Shown here in pieces: positions 17,249-27,700 of a DNA stretch of 64,000 nucleotides. Source of the stretch: Pseudomonas sp. GD04091 (GTDB lineage Bacteria; Pseudomonadota; Gammaproteobacteria; Pseudomonadales; Pseudomonadaceae); NCBI RefSeq assembly GCF_029836165.1, contig NZ_JAOEBG010000001.1, positions 248,001-312,000 on the forward strand, given 5' to 3'. The position numbers and the translations under genes are program-made. The notes beneath the pieces are model-generated. The model searched no databases, had not been told where the DNA came from, and saw nothing but the letters and a program-made list of their open reading frames with translations. Positions within the stretch are counted from its first letter, which is position 1. Each line of letters begins with the position of its first letter.

Positions 17249-18136
17249 ATGAACCACCGCACCGCCCTCGGCGCCCTGCACATCGGCGCGCTGTTCTTCG
17301 GCCTTACCGGCGTCTTCGGCAAGCTGGCCGCCAGTGCCAGCCCCTCAATCATCGTCTTCGGCCGCGCCGCGTTCGCGGTGCTGGCCCTGGGCCTGTTCGC
17401 CAGCCTCGCGCGTCAGGCCTGGCAACCGCTGCGCGGACAGGACCTGCGTCGCCTGTTCCTGGGCGGCGTGCTGCTGGCCGGGCATTGGGTGAGCTTCTTC
17501 ATCGCGGTCAAGGTCGGTGGCGTGGCGATCGCCACGCTCGGCTTCGCCAGCTTCCCGGCCTTCACCGTGATCCTCGAAAGCGTGCTGTTCCGCGAGCGCA
17601 TCCGTCGCAACGAGGCGATGCTGGTGCTGCTGGTGAGCATTGGCCTGGTACTGGTGACGCCAGCCTTCGACCTGGCCAGCGAGGCGACCGCCGGGCTGCT
17701 CTGGGCGCTGCTGTCGGGTCTGCTGTTCTCACTGCTGTCACTGACCAACCGCGCCGGTTCCGGGCGCCTGCCGGCGGTGCAGGCGGCGCTGTGGCAGAAC
17801 CTGGTGGTGACCCTCTGCCTGCTGCCACTCGCCGCGCCAGGCCTGGGCGCCGTGGCGCCGATGGACTGGCTGTGGATCGCCCTGCTCGGCATCTTCTGCA
17901 CCGGCATCGCCCACAGCCTGTTCGTCGCCAGCCTCGCGGTGATCAAGGCACGTACCGCCGCGGTGGTGTTCGCCATGGAGCCGGTCTACGGCATCGCCGT
18001 GGCCTGGGTGGTGTTCGCCGAACAACCGACTCTGCGCATGCTCGCCGGCGGCGCGCTGATCATCTTCGCCATCGTGCTGTCCAGCCGCATGGCCGCTGAG
18101 CAACCCGCCAGGCCGGCAGTGGCCGAAGGAGCCTGA
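17249..18136 (+). CDS. EamA/DMT-family transporter
   Basis: The 295-residue protein has ten hydrophobic segments arranged as two EamA repeats (ALHIGALFFGLTGVFGKLAA at the start, LLWALLSGLLFSLLSLTNRA for the second). Short loops and TAAVVFAMEPVYGIAVAWVV near the end are typical. Family members export metabolites or amino acids; the substrate is unknown. The ATG at 17249 is chosen over one five codons earlier because AAGGA is then correctly spaced. It is likely controlled by the AraC gene directly upstream. Confidence 0.85.
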   Translation: MNHRTALGALHIGALFFGLTGVFGKLAASASPSIIVFGRAAFAVLALGLFASLARQAWQPLRGQDLRRLFLGGVLLAGHWVSFFIAVKVGGVAIATLGFASFPAFTVILESVLFRERIRRNEAMLVLLVSIGLVLVTPAFDLASEATAGLLWALLSGLLFSLLSLTNRAGSGRLPAVQAALWQNLVVTLCLLPLAAPGLGAVAPMDWLWIALLGIFCTGIAHSLFVASLAVIKARTAAVVFAMEPVYGIAVAWVVFAEQPTLRMLAGGALIIFAIVLSSRMAAEQPARPAVAEGA

Positions 18137-18418
18137 TCAACGATCGTTGTGGCCCAGCTCACGCTGCGGATCGATCTGGTCGCGCACACGCTGCTTGAGC
18201 ACCTTGGCCTCCGGAAAACCACCGTCAGCCTTGCGCTCCCAGAGCTGCGCGCCGTCGCAGGTGATGCGGAAAACGCCGCCTGTGCCGGGTTCCAGCGCCA
18301 CCTGGCCGAGGTCGTCGGCAAAGGTGCTGAGCAGTTCCTGGGCCAGCCAGGCGGCACGCAGCAGCCACTGGCACTGCGTGCAATATGTGATGACAATTCG
18401 CGGTTTGCTGTCGGCCAT
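18137..18418 (-). CDS. SelT/SelW/SelH-family thioredoxin-like protein (Rdx family)
   Basis: This 93-residue protein has the family's N-terminal strand and redox motif, IVITYCTQCQWLLRAAWLAQ, with Cys13 and Cys16 replacing the selenocysteine of animal SelW. The GTGGVFRITCDGAQLWERK strand pair and the GGFPEAKVLKQRVRDQI helix follow. Rdx proteins are presumed oxidoreductases of unknown partner. An in-frame TTG lies three codons upstream, but GGAG is nine bases before the ATG at 18418. Its stop codon abuts the end of the converging transporter gene. Confidence 0.88.
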   Translation of the reverse strand: MADSKPRIVITYCTQCQWLLRAAWLAQELLSTFADDLGQVALEPGTGGVFRITCDGAQLWERKADGGFPEAKVLKQRVRDQIDPQRELGHNDR

Positions 18419-18484
18419 GTCGAACAACTCCAGGTAACGGGCCGCTTATACTAGCGGTCTTTACCCTCAAGTTTGAGACTCACG

Positions 18485-20671
18485 ATGCGCCGCCTGCTGT
18501 TCTGCCTTTTGCTGACGCTCACGTCCCTCTCCGTCCTGGCCGCCGAGGCATCCCGTCCCAAGATCGGCCTGGTACTGTCCGGCGGCGCCGCCCGGGGCCT
18601 GGCCCACATCGGCGTGCTCAAAGCGCTGGAGGAACAAGGCGTGCGCATCGATGCCATCGCCGGAACCAGCATGGGCGCGGTGGTCGGCGGGCTGTACGCT
18701 TCCGGCTACAGCATCGGCGAACTGGAGAAGCTCGCCACCACGCTGGACTGGCAACAGGCGCTGTCCGACGCCCCACCGCGCAAGGACGTGCCGTTCAGGC
18801 GCAAGCAGGACGACCGTGATTTTCTGGTCAAACAGAAGCTGAGCTTTCGCGATGACGGCAGCCTGGGCCTGCCGCTGGGCGTGATCCAGGGCCAGAACCT
18901 GGCCTTGCTGCTGGAAAGCAAGCTGGCCCACACCGCCGATATCCGCGACTTCGACAAGCTGCCGATCCCCTTCAGGGCCGTGGCCACCGACATCACCACG
19001 GGCGAGAAGGTGATCTTCCGTCGTGGCCACCTGCCCCAGGTGATCCGCGCCAGCATGTCGATCCCGGCGGTGTTCGCCCCCGTCGAGCTGGGTGGACGCC
19101 TGCTGGTCGACGGCGGCATGACCGACAACATTCCATTGGACGTGGTCCGGGAAATGGGTGTCGACCTGGCCATCGTCGTCGACATCGGCACGCCGCTGCG
19201 CAACCGCAAGCAACTGGCCACGGTGGTCGACGTGCTCAACCAATCGATCACCCTGATGACCCGGCGCAACTCGGAAGAACAACTGGCCAGCCTGCGCCGC
19301 GAGGACATTCTGGTACAGCCGCCGCTGGCCAGCTTCGGCGTCACCGACTTCGGTCGCGCCCAGGACATGATCGACGCCGGCTACCGCGCCACCCGCGCCC
19401 TCGATCCGCGCCTGGCGGCACTGCGCCAGCCGGAGGGCGACAGCAACCTGGCAGTGGCACGCTCGCCCAGGCAGCGCACACCGATCATCACGGCGATCAA
19501 GGTGGAGAACGACTCCAAGGTCAGCGACGATGTGATCCGTTACTACATCCGCCAGCCCATCGGCGAACCCCTGGAGCTGGACCGCCTGCAGACCGACATG
19601 GGCACACTCTACGGGCTGGACTACTTCGACCAGGTGCAGTACCGCGTGGTGCACAAGGGCGGCGACAACACCCTGGTGATCAATGCCCGTGGCCGGCGTG
19701 GCGGCACCGATTACCTGCGCCTGGGCTTGAACCTGTCCGACGACCTGCGCGGCGACAGCGCCTTCAACCTGGGCGCGAGCTACCGGGTAAATGGCATCAA
19801 CCGGCTTGGCGCCGAATGGCTGACCCGGGCGCAGATCGGCGACCAGCAGGAGTTGTACAGCGAGTTCTACCAGCCACTGGACGTCGGCTCGCGCTACTTC
19901 ATCGCCCCCTACCTGGACCTCGGCTCGCAGAACGTCGAAGCCACGCTGGACAACGATCCGGTGGCCGAATACCGCCTGGAGCGCTATGGCTTCGGGCTCA
20001 ACGTCGGGCGGCAGATCGGCACCTATGGCGAAGTACGCCTGGGTGCGGGCAAGGCCTGGGGTAACGCCGAGGTTCGCATCGGCGACCAGGACCTGCCCAA
20101 GGTCAGCTTCAACGAAGGCTTCTACGAGCTCAAGTATTCCTTCGACACCTTCGACAACGTCTACTTCCCCCACAGTGGCGAAGAAATCGGCATGACCGTG
20201 CGCAAATATGACAAGTCGCTGGATTCGGACCAGAGCTACCGACAGTGGCTGTTCAATCTGGACAAGGCCATCAGCAGCGGACCGAACACCCTGGTCCTGG
20301 GCGGGCGCTATGGGCGCACCCTGGACGACGCCGAGGTCGTCACCTCCAGCTTCGTGTTCGGCGGGGCCCGGCAGCTGTCAGGCTTCCGCCAGGACTCGGT
20401 CTCCGGACAGAACATGAGCCTGCTGCGCATGGTCTACTACCGGCGCCTGACGCCACGGGCCTACCTGCCGCTGGACTTCCCGCTGTACCTGGGTGGTTCC
20501 CTGGAGCGTGGACGGGCGTGGAACAACGACAATGAGTTCGACAGCGGCTACATCAATGCCGCGAGCATCTTCCTCGGGCTGGAGACGCCGCTGGGGCCGT
20601 TGAACCTGAGCTATGGCACCAACGACGCCCATGAGAAGGCGGTGTACCTGAATCTGGGGCATACCTTCTAA
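18485..20671 (+). CDS. plpD: PlpD-type patatin phospholipase, type Vd autotransporter
   Basis: The product is 728 residues, the same length as remembered for P. aeruginosa PlpD. A signal peptide (RRLLFCLLLTLTSLSVLAAE) leads into a patatin domain with oxyanion loop GGAARGLAH, nucleophile Ser62 in GTSMG, and catalytic Asp209 in DGG. A POTRA-like domain (about 325-400) and a 16-stranded barrel ending in GHTF complete it. PlpD secretes its own phospholipase A1 domain across the outer membrane. The start is the ATG at 18485; TATACT about 35 bases upstream fits a -10 box. A strong terminator follows. Confidence 0.95.
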   Translation: MRRLLFCLLLTLTSLSVLAAEASRPKIGLVLSGGAARGLAHIGVLKALEEQGVRIDAIAGTSMGAVVGGLYASGYSIGELEKLATTLDWQQALSDAPPRKDVPFRRKQDDRDFLVKQKLSFRDDGSLGLPLGVIQGQNLALLLESKLAHTADIRDFDKLPIPFRAVATDITTGEKVIFRRGHLPQVIRASMSIPAVFAPVELGGRLLVDGGMTDNIPLDVVREMGVDLAIVVDIGTPLRNRKQLATVVDVLNQSITLMTRRNSEEQLASLRREDILVQPPLASFGVTDFGRAQDMIDAGYRATRALDPRLAALRQPEGDSNLAVARSPRQRTPIITAIKVENDSKVSDDVIRYYIRQPIGEPLELDRLQTDMGTLYGLDYFDQVQYRVVHKGGDNTLVINARGRRGGTDYLRLGLNLSDDLRGDSAFNLGASYRVNGINRLGAEWLTRAQIGDQQELYSEFYQPLDVGSRYFIAPYLDLGSQNVEATLDNDPVAEYRLERYGFGLNVGRQIGTYGEVRLGAGKAWGNAEVRIGDQDLPKVSFNEGFYELKYSFDTFDNVYFPHSGEEIGMTVRKYDKSLDSDQSYRQWLFNLDKAISSGPNTLVLGGRYGRTLDDAEVVTSSFVFGGARQLSGFRQDSVSGQNMSLLRMVYYRRLTPRAYLPLDFPLYLGGSLERGRAWNNDNEFDSGYINAASIFLGLETPLGPLNLSYGTNDAHEKAVYLNLGHTF

Positions 20672-20693
20672 GCTGCACGTTTGAAGCTGCAAG

Positions 20694-20731
20694 AAAAAAG
20701 CGGATCGCGTCAGTACGCAGATCCGCTTTTT
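20694..20731. terminator. Bidirectional terminator between plpD and MarR gene
   Basis: AAAAAAGCGGATC (20694-20706) pairs with GATCCGCTTTTT (20720-20731), with a loop region of 13 bases. Both strands end in a T run, so it serves both converging genes. Confidence 0.88.
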
Positions 20732-20751
20732 CTTGTGGCTTGCCGTTGCTA

Positions 20752-21189
20752 TCAGGACTTCTCGAGATTACCGAGAATCTTCGCATGCACCCGCATGCAC
20801 ACTTCCAGATCCGCCTCGTCGACCCCGGTGAACAGCTCTACGCGCAAGGCATTGGCAATGGTCTCGATCTGCTCGATCAGCGGCTTGGCGGGCGGGCACA
20901 GCAGAATCTTCTTGGCCCGGCGGTCTTCCATCACCGCCTGACGGCGCACCAGGCCCTGGCTTTCCAGGCTGTCGAGCAGGCGGGCCAGCGTCGGGCCCTC
21001 GACGCCCACGCTCTGGGCCAGCTCGCGCTGGGTCGGCGCCTCGTCGAATCGCGCCAGGTGCAGCAGCACCAGCCAGCGCGCTTGCGAGAGGTTCAGCCCG
21101 GCCAGGCGGCGATCCAGTTCGGCACGCCAACCCCGAGACATCTGGGCCAGCTGCATGCCGAAACGGTGTTGGTTGTCAGTCAAGGGCAT
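20752..21189 (-). CDS. MarR/SlyA-family transcriptional regulator
   Basis: The 145-residue protein is a winged-helix dimer of the MarR family: LNLSQARWLVLLHLARFDEA, TQRELAQSVGVEGPTLARLL for the recognition helix and DSLESQGLVRRQAVMEDRRAKK for the wing. The VEGPTLARLLDSLE pattern is close to SlyA. The ATG at 21189 is preceded by GAG; an in-frame TTG lies two codons earlier. Twenty bases upstream is the palindromic cluster CTAATTATTAG/CTAAT (21210-21229), a likely autoregulatory operator. The regulated genes cannot be read from the sequence. Confidence 0.87.
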   Translation of the reverse strand: MPLTDNQHRFGMQLAQMSRGWRAELDRRLAGLNLSQARWLVLLHLARFDEAPTQRELAQSVGVEGPTLARLLDSLESQGLVRRQAVMEDRRAKKILLCPPAKPLIEQIETIANALRVELFTGVDEADLEVCMRVHAKILGNLEKS

Positions 21190-21209
21190 AAGCAACTCAA
21201 TGAATAGAA

Positions 21210-21229
21210 CTAATTATTAGTCAGCTAAT
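21210..21229 (-). promoter_or_regulatory. Palindromic operator upstream of the MarR gene
   Basis: CTAATTATTAG (21210-21220) is a perfect palindrome. Its right arm ATTAG pairs again with CTAAT at 21225-21229, giving three alternating arms. The position just before the MarR start suggests autoregulation. Confidence 0.55.
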
Positions 21230-21327
21230 CATGCCCCGACCAATCAGGCAAGGCTCAGCGCTGCCGAAATGACTGATATTGATGTAAGCGTATGACAAAG
21301 ATCAGCAATTGGCGCAAATGCCGGCGA

Positions 21328-23475
21328 TCAGAGCTCGAACTCCGCCGCCAGCGCCGCACGCACGCAGTGCAATACACCTTCCGGTATACGCTGGCCGAAC
21401 AGCGGCGCCACAGTGGCAACTGCCGGCAGCTCGCCTTCGCCGTCGAGGAAGGCGTCCTGCACCTCCATCATCAGCTCTTCCGGCAGGTCGAGCGCCTGTT
21501 CCAGGCTCAGTTCCTGACGACCGATGGCCTCCGCCAACAAGCTGTAGACGTTCTTCTCGCTGCAGTTCAGCTGCCCGGCGATCTGCGCCGGGGTCATGCC
21601 GGCACGGGCCAGGCTGACCAGCTCGTGGCGCAGGTCGAGCACCACCTTCGGCGCCTCTTCGGTGCCGCCAGCGCCATTGAGCACTTCGAGGAAGGCCTGG
21701 CCATAGCGCTCCAGCTTGCGCGCACCCACGCCGCTGACCTGGGCCATGTCGCTGAGGCTGGCAGGCATGCTGCGCAGCATTTCCAGCAAGGTCGAGTCGG
21801 GGAAGATGACGTAGGGCGGCACACTGTGCTCCTCGGCCAGCTTGCGTCGCAGGGTACGCAGCGCCTCCCACAGTTCCCGCTCCTCGGCACGCACCAGCTG
21901 GCTCGCCGGGCTGCCGCCACCGCTGCCGGAGGACTTGGCCACGGTCTGCGGCTTGAGGTCGCGGCGCAGTTGCAGGTTCACTTCGCCACGCAACAGCGGT
22001 CGGCAGCTGTCGGACAGGCGCAAGCCGCCGTAGCCTTCCAGGTCGATGTCCACCAGGCCGCGCGCCACCAGTTGGCGGAACAGCGAACGCCACTCGGCCT
22101 CGGCCAGCGCCTTGCCGACGCCGAACACCGAAAGCTTCTCGTGGCCGAAGTTGCGTACCTTCTCGGTGTCCTTGCCAAGCAGCACATCGACCAGGTGGCC
22201 TACACCATAGCGCTGGCCGGTACGGAACACCGCCGACAGCGCCTGGCGGGCAGGCTCGGTGGCGTCCCAGGTCTGCACCTGGTCGACGCAATTGTCGCAG
22301 TGGCCGCAGGGCTGCTCGAGCACTTCGTCGAAGTAGGCCAGCAGCGACTGGCGGCGGCAGCGGGTTTCTTCGCACAGGGCCAGCATGGCGTCGAGCTTGT
22401 GCTGCTCGATGCGCTTGTGACGCTCGTCGCCCTCGGAGTTCTGCAGCATCTGCTTGAGCATCACCATGTCCTGCAGCCCGTAGGCCATCCAGGCGTCCGA
22501 GGGCAGGCCGTCACGGCCGGCACGACCGGTCTCCTGGTAGTACGCCTCAAGCGACTTGGGCAGGTCGAGATGGGCGACGAAACGCACGTTGGGCTTGTCG
22601 ATGCCCATGCCGAAGGCGATCGTGGCGACCATGATCAGCCCTTCCTCGTTGAGGAAGCGGTGCTGGTTGGCGGCGCGGGTCTCGGCGGCCAGGCCCGCGT
22701 GGTACGGCAATGCCGGAAAGCCCTGGTCACAGAGGAACGCAGCGGTCTCGTCGACCTTCTTGCGTGACAGACAATAGACGATGCCGGCGTTGCCCCGACG
22801 CTCGCCAAGGAAGGCCATCAGCTGCTTGCGCGGCGATTCCTTGGGCACGATGCGGTAGAAGATGTTCGGCCGGTCGAAGCTCGACAGGAAGCGCTCGGCA
22901 CCCTGCAGGTGCAGGCGCTGAACGATCTCCTCGCGAGTACGCATGTCGGCGGTTGCGGTCAGGGCGATGCGCGGCACGTGGGGGAACAGCTCGGCGAGCT
23001 GGCCCAGTTGCAGGTACTCCGGACGGAAGTCGTGACCCCATTGCGACACGCAGTGGGCCTCGTCGATGGCGAACAGGGCGATGTCCAGATCGCGCAGGAA
23101 CTCCAGCATGCGCGGCTGCACCAGGCGCTCGGGAGCCAGGTAGAGCATCTTCACTTCACCACGCCGCAGGCGCCCGGCCAGGTCGCGCTGCTGCTCGGCG
23201 CTCAACGTCGAGTTCAGCGCCGCGGCGGCGACTCCCAGCTCGTCGAGAGTGGCAACCTGGTCGTCCATCAGCGCGATCAGCGGCGACACCACCACCGTCA
23301 GGCCCGGACGCAACAGCCCCGGCACCTGGAAGCACAGCGACTTGCCGCCGCCGGTGGGCATCAGCACCAGGGCGTCGCCGCCACCTGCCACGCATTCGAT
23401 GATCGCTGCCTGGCGCCCACGGAAACTGTCGTAACCGAAGACATCCTTGAGGACGCGCTGAGCCTGTTCGAGCAT
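21328..23475 (-). CDS. recQ: ATP-dependent DNA helicase RecQ
   Basis: The 715-residue protein has the RecQ helicase core: Walker [14 protein letters not shown] at residues 40-52, DEAH in [20 protein letters not shown], and motif [15 protein letters not shown] zinc-binding RQC domain ([20 protein letters not shown] with four Cys) and an HRDC domain (about 510-580) follow. About 100 further residues form a helix-turn-helix-like tail ([20 protein letters not shown]). RecQ unwinds DNA 3'-5' in recombination and fork repair. The ATG at 23475 has GGAG six bases upstream. It is divergent from the UPF0149 gene. Confidence 0.95.
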   Translation of the reverse strand: MLEQAQRVLKDVFGYDSFRGRQAAIIECVAGGGDALVLMPTGGGKSLCFQVPGLLRPGLTVVVSPLIALMDDQVATLDELGVAAAALNSTLSAEQQRDLAGRLRRGEVKMLYLAPERLVQPRMLEFLRDLDIALFAIDEAHCVSQWGHDFRPEYLQLGQLAELFPHVPRIALTATADMRTREEIVQRLHLQGAERFLSSFDRPNIFYRIVPKESPRKQLMAFLGERRGNAGIVYCLSRKKVDETAAFLCDQGFPALPYHAGLAAETRAANQHRFLNEEGLIMVATIAFGMGIDKPNVRFVAHLDLPKSLEAYYQETGRAGRDGLPSDAWMAYGLQDMVMLKQMLQNSEGDERHKRIEQHKLDAMLALCEETRCRRQSLLAYFDEVLEQPCGHCDNCVDQVQTWDATEPARQALSAVFRTGQRYGVGHLVDVLLGKDTEKVRNFGHEKLSVFGVGKALAEAEWRSLFRQLVARGLVDIDLEGYGGLRLSDSCRPLLRGEVNLQLRRDLKPQTVAKSSGSGGGSPASQLVRAEERELWEALRTLRRKLAEEHSVPPYVIFPDSTLLEMLRSMPASLSDMAQVSGVGARKLERYGQAFLEVLNGAGGTEEAPKVVLDLRHELVSLARAGMTPAQIAGQLNCSEKNVYSLLAEAIGRQELSLEQALDLPEELMMEVQDAFLDGEGELPAVATVAPLFGQRIPEGVLHCVRAALAAEFEL

Positions 23476-23718
23476 TTGCCACTCCAAAATCGCCGTACCA
23501 TCCTGGACTCAGGCTGGACGATAAATCCGCCGCGCACACATCGAATGCGTAAGCGGTTTTTGCCGAATGGCCGGGAAACGCCACCAGGCACGAAAAACCG
23601 CGGAGTATACCCGACTGCCCCGCCCCCCGGCATGTCCCGGTGACAGACGTTCCCTTTGCCCCTCCTTCACCGCAAGATGCTAGAATCCACTATCGTTTAT
23701 TCCCCAAGGTAGCCTGTA

Positions 23719-24306
23719 ATGTCCTTCGCCGAGCAACTGACCCGCCTGCAAGCCTTCCTCGACGCCGATGAGCTGCACGAAGAAGCGCTGGACTACGTCG
23801 CCGCCCACGGCTACCTGACCGCGCTGTCGATCTGCTCGGAAGAAGTTCCAGAACGCGAATGGATCGACGCGCTGTTCGCCGAAGAACCCCACTACGCCAG
23901 CGACGCGCAACGCACCGAGATCGAAGCCACGCTGGTCGCGCTCAAGGGCCACATCGCCCGCCAGCTGGCCAGCGACGAGGAATTCGACCTGCCCTGCGAC
24001 CTGGACCTGACCGACGAGCCGGACGACTCCGACCTGCGCGGCTGGTGCATCGGCTTCATGGAGGGTGTATTCCTGCGTGAAGAGGCCTGGTTCGAGAACG
24101 CCGAGGAAGAAGTCAGCGAGATGCTGCTGCCGATCATGGTCGGTTCGGGCCTGTTCGACGAACAGCCGGAATTCGCCGACATCGCCAGCAACGCCAACCT
24201 GCAGGACGACATGATCGTGCAGATCCCCGAGGCGCTCAGCGCGCTGTTCCTGCTGCTGCACGCCCCCGAAGAGAAGCCAGCCCTGCTCAAGCCTCGTCAC
24301 CACTGA
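23719..24306 (+). CDS. UPF0149 (YecA/YgfB) family protein
   Basis: The 195-residue acidic protein fits the YecA/YgfB family: FLDADELHEEALDYVAAHGY at the start, DLRGWCIGFMEGVFLREEAW in the middle and EEVSEMLLPIMVGSG. Members lacking the C-terminal SEC-C zinc motif, as here, have no settled role. AAGG precedes the ATG. TAGAAT at about 23682 is a likely -10 box. The DUF454 gene begins five bases after the stop, so they are an operon. Confidence 0.85.
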   Translation: MSFAEQLTRLQAFLDADELHEEALDYVAAHGYLTALSICSEEVPEREWIDALFAEEPHYASDAQRTEIEATLVALKGHIARQLASDEEFDLPCDLDLTDEPDDSDLRGWCIGFMEGVFLREEAWFENAEEEVSEMLLPIMVGSGLFDEQPEFADIASNANLQDDMIVQIPEALSALFLLLHAPEEKPALLKPRHH

Positions 24307-24311
24307 TCGAG

Positions 24312-24680
24312 GTGGTGCGCTACCTGCTGCTGGCCGTCGGCTGGCTCAGCGTCGCGCTGGGGGTGGCGGGGATCTTCCTGCCGGTGTTGCCCACCACTCC
24401 CTTTCTGCTGCTCGCGGCGGCCTGCTTCGCCCGCAGCTCCCCACGCTTCCACGACTGGCTGGTCAACCACCCGAGGCTCGGCCCCTGGATCCGCGACTAC
24501 CTCAGCGGTGAGGGCATTCCGCTCAAGGGCAAGGTCTATGCGATCGGGTTGATGTGGGCCAGCATCGGCGTGTCCTGCTACCTGGTGCCGTTGCTCTGGG
24601 CGCGGGTATTCATGCTGACCAGCGCGGTGCTGGTCAGCGCGTGGATCCTCAAGCAGAAGACCCTGCGCCGGCCACAGTGA
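24312..24680 (+). CDS. DUF454 (YbaN) family inner membrane protein
   Basis: The 122-residue product has three to four hydrophobic segments. It carries the YbaN hallmark AGIFLPVLPTTPFLLLAAACFA followed by RSSPRFHDWLVNHPRLGPWI, with conserved Arg and His. The start is one of two adjacent GTG codons (24312 or 24315); no ATG is available. Its function is unknown in all species I recall. It follows the UPF0149 gene directly and converges with the giant adhesin gene. Confidence 0.83.
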   Translation: MVRYLLLAVGWLSVALGVAGIFLPVLPTTPFLLLAAACFARSSPRFHDWLVNHPRLGPWIRDYLSGEGIPLKGKVYAIGLMWASIGVSCYLVPLLWARVFMLTSAVLVSAWILKQKTLRRPQ

Positions 24681-24723
24681 CGCAATCGCGGGGCCGAGAG
24701 GGTCCCCGCGATGCACGGCTGCC

Positions 24724-27700
24724 CTACACCGTATCCACCTTCAACGAATGATCATTGAGCATGCCGTTGATGATGGTCGCGGTATCATGCCCCGCCGCGA
24801 TCACCCCGCCCGCCCCGGCCGAGACCCCATAGTGCTGCGCCAGGTCCACGCCGGCCAGATCGATGGTCTGGGTCGGCGCCGCGCCGGCGACACTGCTGAC
24901 TTCGATGGTCGACACCACATTGGCGCCTGTGCCACTGACCTTGAAGTGCATGTAGTCGTCCAGCGACGCACTGCTGGCATTCTCTCCCTGCAGCAGTTGC
25001 GACAGGTCCAGGCGATCGCTGCCCGGGGTGAAGTCCGTCACCGTGTCATGCCCGGTGTCCCCTTTCTGCCAGACGAAGGTGTCGTTGCCGCTGCCGCCGG
25101 TCAGGGTGTCATCACCGCGGCCTCCGATCAGGATGTCGTTGCCGGCACCGCCCTTGAGCACATCATTGCCCGCCCCGCCGTTGAGCACGTTGTCACCGTC
25201 ATTGCCGACCAGGGTGTCGCTGTAGTCGGAGCCGATCAGGTTCTCGATGCCGGTCAGGGTATCCAGGCCGGCACCGACGGTGTTCTGCTGACCGATATGG
25301 CTCAGGTCCACGGTCACACCACTGGTTGCCCTGGCATAACTGGCCGTGTCGCTGCCGGGGCCGCCATCGAGCAGGTCATTGCCCGGACCGCCGATCAGCA
25401 GGTCGTTGCCTTCGCCGCCATACAGATTGTTGTTGCCACTGCCCGCCACCAGGACATCGTCGCCGGCACCACCGTGCAAGGTGGTATCTCCCGCCCCGGC
25501 CAGCAGCACATCGCCCCCTGAAGTACCGGTGAGAATATTGCCGGCCTGATAGGTGATGTCCACCGCGCCGGTCGCATTGCCGCCATGGTTGTCACTGACG
25601 GTGTAGCTGCCGTGATAGACATCGTTGCTGGCATTGCTGTAGTCCACCACCATGCTCAGCTTGTAGTTTTCGGCGGCCTTGCTGTTGCCGGAGGCGTTCT
25701 CGGTGTTGATCACGTGGATGCTGTACACACCATCATGACTGGCGGTGAAGCTGCCGCCATCGACGATGGTCTGGTAGCTGCCGCTGGCATCCTTCCACTC
25801 CATCAGCAGGTTGCCGGCGGGGCGGTCATGATCGAGGGTCAGGGTCTCGCCCTTGCGCAGGGTGACCGTCAGCGTGTCCTCGTCATTGGCATTGCTGGTG
25901 CTGATCGACCCTAGGTAGCCGGCGACCACCAGCGCCGCCGTCATGGTGCCGTTGAGGCTGGTGAACTCGCTGCGGGCAAGGTCGCGGAACTGGTTCTCGG
26001 CCCTGTTGGGGGTGGCGTCGAACTTGATGGTCTGCGCCTGCGTGCCCGCGGTGAAGCCCGCGCCTTTGTCACCAAAGCCGGTGTTGAAGGTGATGGGGGC
26101 GGCACTCAATGGGTCGTGGTCCGGATCGCTGTCATTGGCCAGCAGGGCTTCTGCCGGCACGGTCACGGTGGCACCACTGATGTTGGTGATGATGTGATCG
26201 GCGCCAGCAACCGGCACGCCGTTGCTGTTGATGTGCACCGTCAGGCTGGCACTGCGGGTGTCGCCGTCGTTGTCGCTGGCGGTGAAGCCGATTTTCTCCA
26301 CCTGGCTGCTGCCGTTGTCCTTCGGCGGGGCGTAGGTGAATTCGCCACTGTCCATGTTCACCACCAGGGTGCCACCCAGGCTGGTCTTGATGTTCAGGCT
26401 GTTGCTGACGGTGTCGAACGAAGCCTTGTCCGCACCGCCACTGACCGAATAGCCGCCCTGCCCGCCATTGGCCTTCGGATCGTAGGTATAGGTGGTGCCA
26501 TCCACCAGCAAGGCCTTGATGAAGCCGCCGTCGGCACCGAAGTCGCCACCGCTCATCAGGCTGCCGGTGATCGGCGCGCCCTGCACCGTACCGGAGAGCA
26601 CCGCGCCAAGCTGGCTGAGATCGGTGACCACCACCGAGTTGGTGTCGGTGTGGCTGCTGCCGTCATAGGCCAGCGGATTGAGGTTGCCCTCGTTGACCCC
26701 GGTACCCATGCCGATGGCGTAGGACTTGATGCCATTGTTGTCGAGGAAGGTTTCCCACGCGGCTTCGCGTGGCGCCGTCATGGCATGGCCGTTGGTGGGC
26801 TCACCATCGGAGAAGAAGTAGCTGATGTTCTGCGCGCCCGTCAGCTTGCCAGCGGTGGCGAAGGCTTCCTGGGCCTTGGTGGCCGCCGAGTCGTAATAGG
26901 TCGAGCCGCCCGGAGAGAGCCCGGCGATCAGGTTCTTGGCCTCGCTGATCGACACCCATACCGGTGTCTGCACTTGTGCGCCAGTGCCGAAGGTGACGAT
27001 CTGCACCTTGATGTCACCCATCTCGTCGTACTTGTCGAGCAACGCATTGATGGCCTGCTTGGCCAGTTCCAGACGGGTCAGTCCGGGCACGCCGGAGCCG
27101 GCGGCCATGCTGCTGGAGACATCCACCACCAGCAGGATGTTGGAGTCCACCTGGCCCGGCGTGATGCTGCGTACCGCGCATTCGACCTTCGGCACATCGT
27201 CGACGATGTTGATGGCGATAGTGCTGGTGACGCTGTTGCCCTGGGCGTCGGTGGCCTTGTAGGTGAAGTATTCGTTGACGGTGTTGGTACCATCGTTGGC
27301 CCCGCCCGGTGTCTTCGGCGCCGAGGTCAGGGTGTAGGTGTAGGAGCCGTCGGCGTTCAGCTGGATCTGACCGTACTGGCCGACAGCGTTACCCACCAGG
27401 CTGTAGGTCAATGCCCCGACACCACCGCTGACAGATCCCACCAGGCTGCCGGACGCCGTTTCACCCGTCGAGCCGGGCTCACTGCCCGTCACGGTGCCGG
27501 CGGCCAGGTCATTGCCATCCTTGTGCAGGTCCAGAGCTTTCTCGTAGACAGTGACATCGTTGTCCTCGCAAGCCACTAGCTTGCTGTCCTGCACATTGAT
27601 GCGGATGGTCGTGGTGCTCTCGTCGCCATCCGCGTCGCGAATGGTGTAGACGAAACTGTCGGTCGCCCCGGCCGGCGGCACGCTGTTCGGGTTGGCGTGA

